Source: a bacterium (lineage in GTDB: Bacteria; Verrucomicrobiota; Verrucomicrobiia; Limisphaerales; UBA11358). Taken from it: a DNA stretch of 9,110 nt. The stretch lies in NCBI GenBank assembly GCA_021781185.1, contig JAJXXI010000266.1, positions 1 to 9,110 on the forward strand, read 5' to 3'. The translations under genes were made by a program, and so were the position numbers. The notes beneath the pieces are model-generated. The model had not been told where the DNA came from and made no database searches. It was given only the letters and a program-made list of their open reading frames with translations. Of this stretch, positions 1-7,107 are shown piece by piece; the first letter of the stretch is position 1; each line of letters opens with the position of its first letter.

Positions 1-3000
1 GCAGGCCATGACCGGCAGTAGATTGCGTGGCGTCAAAGCCTTTGCCCTGATCCTGAATGGTGATCTCCAGGATGTTTTCGCGCCATTCCATTTGAAAAGT
101 GATCTCGCGGGCCTCGCCGTGCCGCACCGCGTTATTCAGCGCCTCCTTGACAGCCAGGAACAATTGATGGCGAACGTGCGCCGGCAGCGGCCAGTCGGGA
201 ATCGGAGACGATATTCGCACCCGGCAAACCACCCGCGCGGCATCCAGGAATTCTTCGGCAAACCCGGTCAGATAATTGGCCAGGGAAACCGTGTTGTCCA
301 TGGTGGGATCCACCGCCCACACCACCTCGTCGAGTTTGGCCACGAGGCTGCGAATCAAGATAGTCACACGGGCTAGATGTCCGGTCGGCGGCTCGGCCCG
401 TTCCTGCGCCAGCATGCTGATTTCGGTAAGATCGGCGCCGAGTTCATCATGCAGATCGCGGGCGATGCGGGTCCGCTCGCGCTCCAGGTTGCTCTGATAT
501 TCCAGGCGCTCGCGCTTTTGAATCTGGGATTCCAGTTGCACCGTCTTTTCGGCCACCTGCCGGTGAAGCAAGGTAATCCACCCGATGGCCACCAGCAGGA
601 TCAAGGCGAGCAATCCGAGAATCGTCAATGCCCGACGGATGGTCCACCACGCCGGCCGGGACAAAACCCGGATGTCGCTCCCGGAATTCAGCAATAGTTC
701 AAAAGCCTCGTTGCCCTGCCCCAAAACCGGGCTGGGCTCCTGGCTGGCATAGACACCGGTCAACGCCAGCCGGCTGCCCACTGGAATTTTCCTGAGCGGC
801 GGACTGTCCGCCGGCAGCAACGCGGCAAAAACGCGGAAGCCGGCCTGCACCTCCAGCACCTGCTCCGCGGGCTCACTGTTCACATTGAGCAAGATGCCTG
901 TGATACTGACCCGCGTGGCATCCAATCCCGCCCGGCTCAGGTTCCCCGGCGACAACATCACCGGCACCGGCAGCGGCGCGTGTCCCGACTTCCGCACCAA
1001 AGCCTCGCGCAGGATGGGTGAAGGTCCGCCCAATTCGGGTAATCCCACCACTGTCACTTCGTCGCCGGGACGAATTTCCGGAACCGACTTGGGGATGAAC
1101 CGCAGTCCGGTGCCGCCATCCTGCAGGTAATACTCGCGGCCCTCCCGGCGCGTGAACTGGCCAGCCACCTTGACCTGCTGAAACGCGTTGGCCCGCAGGT
1201 CAAAACGCAGCAGGTCGGACACCTTTTTCAACGGCGTGGTGGCGAACAGGTTGGGAGAATTGGGCGCCTCCGCGCTGATGCTGGGATTAGCCATTTCAAT
1301 TTCCCCGGCCTTGACTTGATGCGTCTGCTCATTCCAGATGGCCAGCAGGCAGCCGCGAATGCGCACCAAGGTATTGCCATAGCGCTGCAACGATGCTTCC
1401 GGCATTTCCGGAAGCTGAACCTTGAGTTTGCCTCCGCGACACAAAATCACCACTGAATTACTTTCCACTCCGGTGATGACCCCCTGAACTTCCGCATACT
1501 GCGTGTCGGCACTGCCGTTGATCAATTGATCCCAAGTGGGCCGCAACGGTTCGGGAAGTCGGCCTTGTCCGAGTCTTTTCATCTTCTGCGCCTGCACCGT
1601 GGGCGCAAAATCGCCGGGACTGGTGACGCCATCAATTTCCCAACGCTCGCCGATTTGTGGCGGATCTGTCCGTCCCAGGGTTTTGCTCATCACAAAAATT
1701 CCGGAACTGGCGTCCTGAATCACGATGGACGGAAAGCCGGAGATAATACCAATAACGGTTCCCCGTATCACAACCGGATACCCGCGACCAGCCTCCTCGC
1801 GGCTCAACTCCTTCACCTGCGCGGCCGTGGTCAGGACAGGCAGCGAGCCAGGCTCGGCACTGAACGGTTTCCCCTGTTCCCGGTAAAATCCACTTTGCAT
1901 CATGACGTTGGAACCGGTTCCAGTCACCAATCCGAGGACATCCACCGGCAGATCCGCCGATGCCAGTTCCGGCTGGGTGACGGGCAGCCTGATGGAGCCG
2001 GTTTCATCCCGCACCTGCATTTCACCCGGCGCAATCTGGGAGAGTTCACCACGAACATGTGCAATGCGCTCACCCATTTCATTGGTCGATGTTTGCGCCA
2101 GACCGGCGATGGGTGTTACCGGATAAAAACTCCACAGCGCCGGCGACAGCTCCAGGGGCTGAACCTGTTGCCATCCCGGCACGATCAAGGTGCCGGGAAT
2201 CCGGCGGCCGTCCTGGTTGAGCACGCTGTGGCACACGCCGGTAAAACGAACCCGGCTTTTGAGCAGCAGGGTGGGCGACAGCCCTGCGGGATTCACGACC
2301 TGAATCTGCACCTGGCCGCTTTCGGATTTAAGCTCCAATTCCAGACGGCCTCGTTGTTCCGAAATAAAGGATACCATGCCGTCCATTTCCGCCCATTGGC
2401 ACTCGTCCCCAATGGACATTGACTGGCCGATGACCAACGACTTGGGCGCGGGCACCGTGTTGGTGCCCAGTGTTTGAAGGCGATAAGGCATGGCACCGAT
2501 AAAAAATTCGCTGCCATCATCTGAGGTCAGGTGAAAAGTGTAGCTGCCGTTGGTTGGAACCTGCAAATAACCTTTATATTCCAAGGCGACGAACTGATCG
2601 CGGGAACGCACGGAAAGATCGAAATTGGAAACCACCCCGGCTTTAACCGCAGGTTCACTATCGAAATCCGGCAGGGCATTCCACCATCCACCTTCATCGC
2701 AACGGTAGTTCAGCCCGTTCACAAAATTGGTCCAGCCGGCCGCTTGCTCCACCCCACGATGAAACAGCGCGGCGGCTGGAACTGGCTGGCGCGGGACTCC
2801 CGGCCCTTCATATTCAAATGACAACCCGAAAGGATTCTTCCCGTTGAACCAAGCCAGCCGGATTGGATGTAATCCCGCCATCAAAGTCACCGTGCCCGAC
2901 TGCTCCACCATGCCGTGGACGCCATTGTTATCAATAAGCGGTGGGCGCTCGATTCCCAGACCGGTGTCTTTGCGCACCACCGCGCAGTTCGTGCCGTCGA

Positions 3001-3310
3001 GCGAAATCTGGTCTCCAGCTTTAAAAGAATTTCCCAGCCAATTGAAATGCAGCAGCTCTGCGCCCGATTCGTCCCGAAGCACGAGGACGTTTTCTTTGGA
3101 ACACGTCACGCAAACCACTCCGGTCAAATGAAGCGTGCAATCCAACCTTGATTCGCGATCCATGAGTTGATGCAACTGCAGCAGATTTGTAACCACTGGG
3201 AACGGGATTTCTGAAGCATGAGCGGGTTCGATTTCTCCGGCCACCAGAATTGCCGCCAGCCCCAAAACAAGGCAGGCAGGCAGAAAAAGTGACCAGTGAA
3301 TTACTTTCAT
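1..3310 (-). CDS. Membrane-bound sensor histidine kinase (PA14-like and beta-repeat sensor, HisKA_3/HATPase core), C-terminus cut by window edge
   Basis: This frame starts at the ATG at 3310 and is open for 1103 codons to base 2, so the stop and the last few dozen residues lie outside. I translated it by hand and found no internal stop. Residues 1 to about 32 form a signal peptide. Next come a first beta-domain (about 35-110), PA14-related segments (about 123-285), and about six further repeated beta-domains of 80-100 residues (about 285-880), recognisable by recurring 'V.G.V' strands and 'D..G' turns. One transmembrane helix (about 893-915) leads into a short coiled coil and the kinase. The HisKA_3 motif RIARDLHDELGADL puts the phospho-acceptor at His954. 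The N box is KEALNNAVRH (Asn1059/Asn1060), the G1 box is DQGKGFD (1087-1093), and GHGL at the edge begins G2. Family knowledge: this core belongs to the NarL/LiaS/DesK-type kinases that pair with LuxR-type response regulators. Inference: it senses a glycan in the periplasm and regulates the glycosidase genes before it. No Shine-Dalgarno motif precedes the ATG. Confidence 0.93.
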   Translation of the reverse strand, partial: MKVIHWSLFLPACLVLGLAAILVAGEIEPAHASEIPFPVVTNLLQLHQLMDRESRLDCTLHLTGVVCVTCSKENVLVLRDESGAELLHFNWLGNSFKAGDQISLDGTNCAVVRKDTGLGIERPPLIDNNGVHGMVEQSGTVTLMAGLHPIRLAWFNGKNPFGLSFEYEGPGVPRQPVPAAALFHRGVEQAAGWTNFVNGLNYRCDEGGWWNALPDFDSEPAVKAGVVSNFDLSVRSRDQFVALEYKGYLQVPTNGSYTFHLTSDDGSEFFIGAMPYRLQTLGTNTVPAPKSLVIGQSMSIGDECQWAEMDGMVSFISEQRGRLELELKSESGQVQIQVVNPAGLSPTLLLKSRVRFTGVCHSVLNQDGRRIPGTLIVPGWQQVQPLELSPALWSFYPVTPIAGLAQTSTNEMGERIAHVRGELSQIAPGEMQVRDETGSIRLPVTQPELASADLPVDVLGLVTGTGSNVMMQSGFYREQGKPFSAEPGSLPVLTTAAQVKELSREEAGRGYPVVIRGTVIGIISGFPSIVIQDASSGIFVMSKTLGRTDPPQIGERWEIDGVTSPGDFAPTVQAQKMKRLGQGRLPEPLRPTWDQLINGSADTQYAEVQGVITGVESNSVVILCRGGKLKVQLPEMPEASLQRYGNTLVRIRGCLLAIWNEQTHQVKAGEIEMANPSISAEAPNSPNLFATTPLKKVSDLLRFDLRANAFQQVKVAGQFTRREGREYYLQDGGTGLRFIPKSVPEIRPGDEVTVVGLPELGGPSPILREALVRKSGHAPLPVPVMLSPGNLSRAGLDATRVSITGILLNVNSEPAEQVLEVQAGFRVFAALLPADSPPLRKIPVGSRLALTGVYASQEPSPVLGQGNEAFELLLNSGSDIRVLSRPAWWTIRRALTILGLLALILLVAIGWITLLHRQVAEKTVQLESQIQKRERLEYQSNLERERTRIARDLHDELGADLTEISMLAQERAEPPTGHLARVTILIRSLVAKLDEVVWAVDPTMDNTVSLANYLTGFAEEFLDAARVVCRVRISSPIPDWPLPAHVRHQLFLAVKEALNNAVRHGEAREITFQMEWRENILEITIQDQGKGFDATQSTAGHGL
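3271..3283. repeat. Three tandem GGCA units inside the kinase signal-peptide codons
   Basis: The plus strand reads GGCAGGCAGGCAG here (TGCC repeats on the coding strand), within codons for residues about 10-14 (LPACL) of the kinase signal peptide. It is a short tetranucleotide tract similar in kind and gene position to the one in the fucosidase gene. It may be simple codon chance in a Leu/Ala/Cys-rich segment. Confidence 0.5.
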
Positions 3311-3398
3311 CGCGTGGTTTTATCATTGCTGTTTTCACGGGTCAGTTCAATCACCGAACGGGCGAAAGGACTTTTGCGATACAAATGACTCGTCCATT
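3311..3398 (-). other. 88-bp spacer between GH36 gene and kinase gene
   Basis: This is the longest gap in the cluster. I see no strong hairpin with a T-run, so no terminator is called. A weak promoter-like pair, TTGAAC (3350-3345) and AATGAT (3327-3322) with a 17-bp spacer, matches the sigma-70 consensus at only 8 of 12 positions and would leave almost no leader before the kinase ATG at 3310. No Shine-Dalgarno sequence is present. Read-through from the enzyme genes is the simpler reading, but separate expression of the kinase is possible. Confidence 0.35.
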
Positions 3399-5246
3399 TC
3401 ACCGAGAAGTTTTGATTTCAAGAAGTCTGGCCGAATGCCCCGGCATTTTAGGAATTATATAATCGCCCACATGTTCTCCCAAGTCCATGCCTGTCCAGTA
3501 ATCCGTGATTTTGGATTTCTTTCCCAAATGAATAGTGCGGTCGGCGGGTTCATCGCCCCAGTTGAACAGCGGAATCATTTCGCGCCTCGACAGCAGGATG
3601 TGACCAATGTCGAACCGGCCATCCTCAAAACGAGCCGCCACGCCAGTCGGGGGTAGCAGCTTTCTAAGCACCGCCAGATGTGCGTGGGAAAGTTGCGTTA
3701 AATCGTCTCCGCTCAACACCATGCCGCCGGTCGCGTATATCAGCGTGGCGTGAAACATGAATTCGTTCTCCGGCAGCTTGCCCGTCAGCAGCACGCAATC
3801 GGGATCGTTCCACCACAACCGGCCGTTCTGCCAGTTGCGGCGCAGGCTCTGTTTACCAACCGTGGCAAACGTCTTCCAGGAGCGATCGATATCCATGGAA
3901 GACCGCGATCCGTCAATCAAGCCAAACGAGGGCCACAGCGGGTGATTGCACCCGAGAATGAATGCGTTGCCGGCCCCCCGGCGGATGGCCGCCATGCCCC
4001 GACGATAAGCTTCCACGCACGTCGCATTCGGATCGTGGAAGCGACCACCCTGAATTGCCCCCCAAAAAGTGGCGTCGAGCTTGAAATAAGTGCAGCCCCA
4101 ATCTTCGCGCATTGCACGAAAAACCCGTTCAAGATATTTTTGCGCCCCGGGATTGGTGCCATCCAGGCAATACCAAGGCCCCTGCCGCCAGCCGCCGAAA
4201 GAAACCGTGTCCGAACGGAGTGGTTTTCCTTGCTGATCCTGAACAAACCAGTCGGGGTGGCTTTGAAACAACTTGGATTCGGGCGAAGCTACAAATGGTG
4301 CCAGCCAAATCGCGGGTTCAAAACCCCGCTGGCGAATGCGCTGAATCACCTCGCGCACATTCCCGCCAAAGGAGTTTCCCGGTTCCAGCCAGTCGCCCAT
4401 CCACGGTTGGTAACCGTCGTCAATCTGAATGTATTTCAAACTGGGCAAATGGGCGGCGATGAAATCGAGATTGGTATAAATGTCTTGGGCTGTGACGTGT
4501 TCAGCATAACAATACCAGGAGCACCAGCCCGTCGGCTCGGGATTAAAAAGTCGATGGGGATGATTTGTCTCGATTGCCCGGGCCAGTTCGGCTTCCAGTT
4601 CATCCGTCGAGACATTGATTGCCACCATTAATTCCTCCAACTGCCAGGACTGGCCGGGGGCCAGTTGCAGATTTTCCGCATCCTGCACAATCCGCAGGCG
4701 GTCGGCGGCAAGATCGAACCGGCCCACAAACCGATGACACGATGTGAATCCCAGCAATAGCGCCGACTCATTAGTCGGATGCAGGACGAGCATTCCATAG
4801 ACGGAACGATAGCCTGCCGGTTCGGGAAGTTTGTAATGGCCACGGTCGGAAAAGCTGCCCCAATCTTCCGGCTGCGCCAGCGTGCCGCCGTTTTGGGCCA
4901 GCATCTGAAATCCCTCGGCATAAAACGGCGTCGTCCCGGGAAGCCCGTGTTCGCCGGCAAACAACACCACCTCCTTCACCCGGATCGCGTGTTTGCCGGT
5001 ATTAACCAGCTTGGAACGGAGAATATTTCCGTGCCATTGCTGAACGACTTTCACGCCGGCCTTGGCCGGATCGGAACCATCGGTGAGAACTGCGTGAGCC
5101 ACGCTGTCTCGAATCATCTGCAACAGAGCCGCGCCGCCGTCACCCGCCGCAACTGTCAATTGACCGGCGAGAAACAGGCAAACCACGGCTGTCGCTTGCA
5201 CCGTTCGGCACATCCGTTTGATGCCGCAGGGAATGATTTGATTCAT
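3399..5246 (-). CDS. Secreted GH36 alpha-galactosidase (melibiase family)
   Basis: This is a 615-residue enzyme predicted to hydrolyse terminal alpha-D-galactosides with retention. The signal peptide covers about residues 1-34 (a basic, hydrophobic stretch ending TVAAG), so it acts outside the cytoplasm. Residues about 40-230 form the N-terminal beta-sandwich. The (beta/alpha)8 barrel starts at GWCSWYCY (240-247) and continues with IQIDDGYQ (273-280) and PAIWLAPF (311-318). By family analogy KLDATFWG puts the nucleophile at Asp391, and the segment DGSRSSMDIDRSW (445-457) puts the acid/base at Asp452. WWNDPDC (478-484) is another conserved barrel signature. A short C-terminal beta-domain closes the protein. 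At 615 residues it is shorter than the roughly 700 residues of many GH36 enzymes, mainly because the N-terminal domain is compact. It starts 52 bp after the fucosidase stop. A second in-frame ATG at codon 12 would shorten the signal peptide, and neither start has a Shine-Dalgarno motif. Exact linkage specificity is unknown. Some GH36 members act on raffinose-type or other alpha-galactosides. Confidence 0.92.
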   Translation of the reverse strand: MNQIIPCGIKRMCRTVQATAVVCLFLAGQLTVAAGDGGAALLQMIRDSVAHAVLTDGSDPAKAGVKVVQQWHGNILRSKLVNTGKHAIRVKEVVLFAGEHGLPGTTPFYAEGFQMLAQNGGTLAQPEDWGSFSDRGHYKLPEPAGYRSVYGMLVLHPTNESALLLGFTSCHRFVGRFDLAADRLRIVQDAENLQLAPGQSWQLEELMVAINVSTDELEAELARAIETNHPHRLFNPEPTGWCSWYCYAEHVTAQDIYTNLDFIAAHLPSLKYIQIDDGYQPWMGDWLEPGNSFGGNVREVIQRIRQRGFEPAIWLAPFVASPESKLFQSHPDWFVQDQQGKPLRSDTVSFGGWRQGPWYCLDGTNPGAQKYLERVFRAMREDWGCTYFKLDATFWGAIQGGRFHDPNATCVEAYRRGMAAIRRGAGNAFILGCNHPLWPSFGLIDGSRSSMDIDRSWKTFATVGKQSLRRNWQNGRLWWNDPDCVLLTGKLPENEFMFHATLIYATGGMVLSGDDLTQLSHAHLAVLRKLLPPTGVAARFEDGRFDIGHILLSRREMIPLFNWGDEPADRTIHLGKKSKITDYWTGMDLGEHVGDYIIPKMPGHSARLLEIKTSR

Positions 5247-5298
5247 GCTTTAAGGAGTCGGCACTTTTAGTCTGATTGACTGGGAGAAAAATGATCGT

Positions 5299-7047
5299 TT
5301 ATTGCCCCAGCGGTATGAGCCGCAGGCTGCGCAAGTTCATCGGATGCCAACCTTCGGCAACCGGTTTCAAGGTCAAATTTAGAATCCCCGGCTTTTCAAT
5401 TTCTAAGGTTCCGCCCAGAGTCACCGTTTGAAACTTAGTAAAATCCTTGGTGATTGGAACAGCGGCATCGAACTTTTGCCCACCCATAATGACTTGAAAA
5501 GCTCCTGAATCAACCGCAGCAATGTTCGCAGTAACTTTGAACTGGCCGGCCTGGTCAATTTTGAAAGTCCAGTCGGCGGTGTCCGCCGGGTTGGTCCAAA
5601 AGCCGATATTGTCCTTGCCACTACCCGTTTCATACTGCAAAGCGCCATGCAAATCCGCCTCGCTCGCCGACAATTGGATCGAGCCGTCCGGGGATTGCCT
5701 GAGAAAGGTCGGCTCAACTTCCGGTGTGCCGTGGATTTGCAAGACCACGGTGCTTGAAATGGAATCCGGCGCCACGGCGGGAAGATTCACCACCACGCCA
5801 TCGTCGTTCTGTCTAAATGATAGTTTTTCGCCCGTCGCCAGCAACCGCGCCGCCGTTACAGCGTTCTTCAATCCCGGAACCGCCAGTTTGCCACTCGCCG
5901 GCCAGTTGAAGACATGCAGGAATAACGTCGTGTCACCGCCGGCCGTTCGCTTCGTGCAACGGCCCCAAGGCAACTTCTTAAAAGGGCTGGCTGTCGTGTC
6001 GTAGATCGCGTCGCCATTCACTTTCATCCAGGCACCAACGGACTTGAGCCGCTCAATGCTCGCTTCGGGAATCAGTCCCTCGCTGGTTGGCCCCACATTG
6101 AGCAGGTAATTTCCTCCTTTGCTCGCAATATCCACGAGATTGCGGATGATCGTTTCCGTGGATTTCCAGTTCTGATCATAACTTTTGTAACCCCAGGTGT
6201 CATTCATTGTCATGCAGGTTTCCCAGTCGCGCCCCGGAAAGCCGGTGGCGGGAACGAATTGTTCCGGCGTTTCCGTGTCTCCCTGAAAACTGCCGCCGAG
6301 CCGGTTGTTGGTGATGATGCCGGGCTTGAGCTTGAGCAACGCTTCGAGTTTGGCCGCGCGCTCCCGGTTCATGTCGCAATCCGTGTCCCACCACAGCACG
6401 GCGGGAAATTCCCCGTAGTTGGAAAGTAGTTCCCGGACCTGCGGCACCGCCACCCGGTCTATGTATTCATCCATGTCGTGCTTTTGCGCCGGATCCCACG
6501 CGCCGCTGCACTCGGAACCGCCATTATTCCAGTCCTGCGCCTGTGAATAATAAAATCCCAGCTTGATGCCATATTTGCGGCAGGCGGCGGCGAGCGGTTT
6601 CAGAACATCCTTGCCGTAGGGTGACGCCTGCACAATGTTCCACGGACTGGCCTGCGTTTTGAACATTGCAAAACCATCGTGATGCTTCGCCGTGATGACG
6701 ATGTATTTCATGCCAGCCGTTTTGGCGAGTCGCACCCAGCCGTCAGGATTGTATTTCACCGGATTGAATTCCTTGGCATAAGTCTGATAGGTGGCCATGG
6801 GGATTTTTGCGTTGCACATGATCCACTCGCCGATGCCGGGAACTTGCCGGCCTTCATAGGTGCCGGCGGGAACCGAATAGACACCCCAATGAATGAACAT
6901 TCCGAAGCGCGCTTCGCGCCACCATTGCATCCGCCCGTCCCGCTGCGCCGAAGTCTCGTTGGAATACGGATCCGGGGAATCCGCCGCCATCACACAGTTG
7001 GGAACAGCCATAGTTGCCAGCCAGCCAGCCAAGATAAATTTTGTCAT
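5299..7047 (-). CDS. Secreted GH29 alpha-L-fucosidase with extra C-terminal beta-sandwich module
   Basis: This 582-residue enzyme is predicted to remove terminal alpha-L-fucose with retention of configuration. The signal peptide is residues 1 to about 21 (MTKFILAGWL onward, cleaved near VMA/AD). It is not a lipoprotein, because the residues before Cys18 (VPN) do not fit a lipobox. The GH29 barrel is clear: WWREARFGMFIHWGVYS (42-58), the active-site pair in TAKHHDGFAMFK (119-130), and VLWWDTD (217-223) with Asp221 as the likely nucleophile. WETCMTMNDTWGY (275-287) and GGNYLLNVGPTSEG (311-324) are further hallmarks. The acid/base residue is less certain because it varies across GH29; Glu276 and Glu262 are candidates. 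Residues about 355-440 are the usual C-terminal beta domain. Residues about 455-582 form an additional beta-sandwich resembling CBM6/35-type modules (DWTFKIDQAGQFKVTANIAA), which I infer helps substrate binding. It lies 60 bp after the GH27 stop. Which fucosyl linkage it cleaves cannot be read from sequence. Confidence 0.95.
   Translation of the reverse strand: MTKFILAGWLATMAVPNCVMAADSPDPYSNETSAQRDGRMQWWREARFGMFIHWGVYSVPAGTYEGRQVPGIGEWIMCNAKIPMATYQTYAKEFNPVKYNPDGWVRLAKTAGMKYIVITAKHHDGFAMFKTQASPWNIVQASPYGKDVLKPLAAACRKYGIKLGFYYSQAQDWNNGGSECSGAWDPAQKHDMDEYIDRVAVPQVRELLSNYGEFPAVLWWDTDCDMNRERAAKLEALLKLKPGIITNNRLGGSFQGDTETPEQFVPATGFPGRDWETCMTMNDTWGYKSYDQNWKSTETIIRNLVDIASKGGNYLLNVGPTSEGLIPEASIERLKSVGAWMKVNGDAIYDTTASPFKKLPWGRCTKRTAGGDTTLFLHVFNWPASGKLAVPGLKNAVTAARLLATGEKLSFRQNDDGVVVNLPAVAPDSISSTVVLQIHGTPEVEPTFLRQSPDGSIQLSASEADLHGALQYETGSGKDNIGFWTNPADTADWTFKIDQAGQFKVTANIAAVDSGAFQVIMGGQKFDAAVPITKDFTKFQTVTLGGTLEIEKPGILNLTLKPVAEGWHPMNLRSLRLIPLGQ
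7016..7031. repeat. Four tandem GCCA units inside the fucosidase signal-peptide codons
   Basis: On the plus strand the 16 bases read as four perfect copies of GCCA (TGGC on the coding strand), covering roughly codons 6-11 of the GH29 gene, which encode part of the hydrophobic signal-peptide core (LAGWLA). Gain or loss of one unit would shift the frame. Four units is short for a phase-variable tract, so function is doubtful; the repeat itself is read directly. Confidence 0.6.
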
Positions 7048-7107
7048 GGTTTGAAAGGTGATAAATTTTAAAGTAGGTTCATTTTTTACTTTGTTGCTAA
7101 TTGGCGG

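Noticed and set aside
1526..2422. 298-residue plus-strand open frame opposite the kinase gene
   Set aside because: It is antisense to the kinase frame, whose domain motifs are clear. The translation is rich in His, Arg and Gly, without recognisable motifs, as expected of a shadow frame in GC-rich coding DNA.
3021..3338. 105-residue minus-strand frame starting just before the kinase ATG
   Set aside because: It overlaps the kinase start in another frame. Only the kinase frame gives a signal peptide followed by PA14-like motifs and runs on for over a thousand codons.
3322..3350. Promoter-like TTGAAC and AATGAT pair before the kinase gene
   Set aside because: It matches only 4 of 6 bases in each box, and the implied transcript would start about 4-5 bases before the ATG. 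It is noted in the spacer entry but not called as a promoter.
3750..4631. 293-residue plus-strand open frame opposite the GH36 gene
   Set aside because: It is antisense to conserved GH36 active-site segments and has no recognisable domain, so it is a shadow frame.
7070..7092. Inverted repeat AAAGTA / TACTTT between the GH27 and GH29 genes, a possible terminator or operator
   Set aside because: The stem is only 6 bp, AT-rich and with an 11-base loop, in an AT-rich spacer. It is too weak for a terminator and could easily arise by chance.
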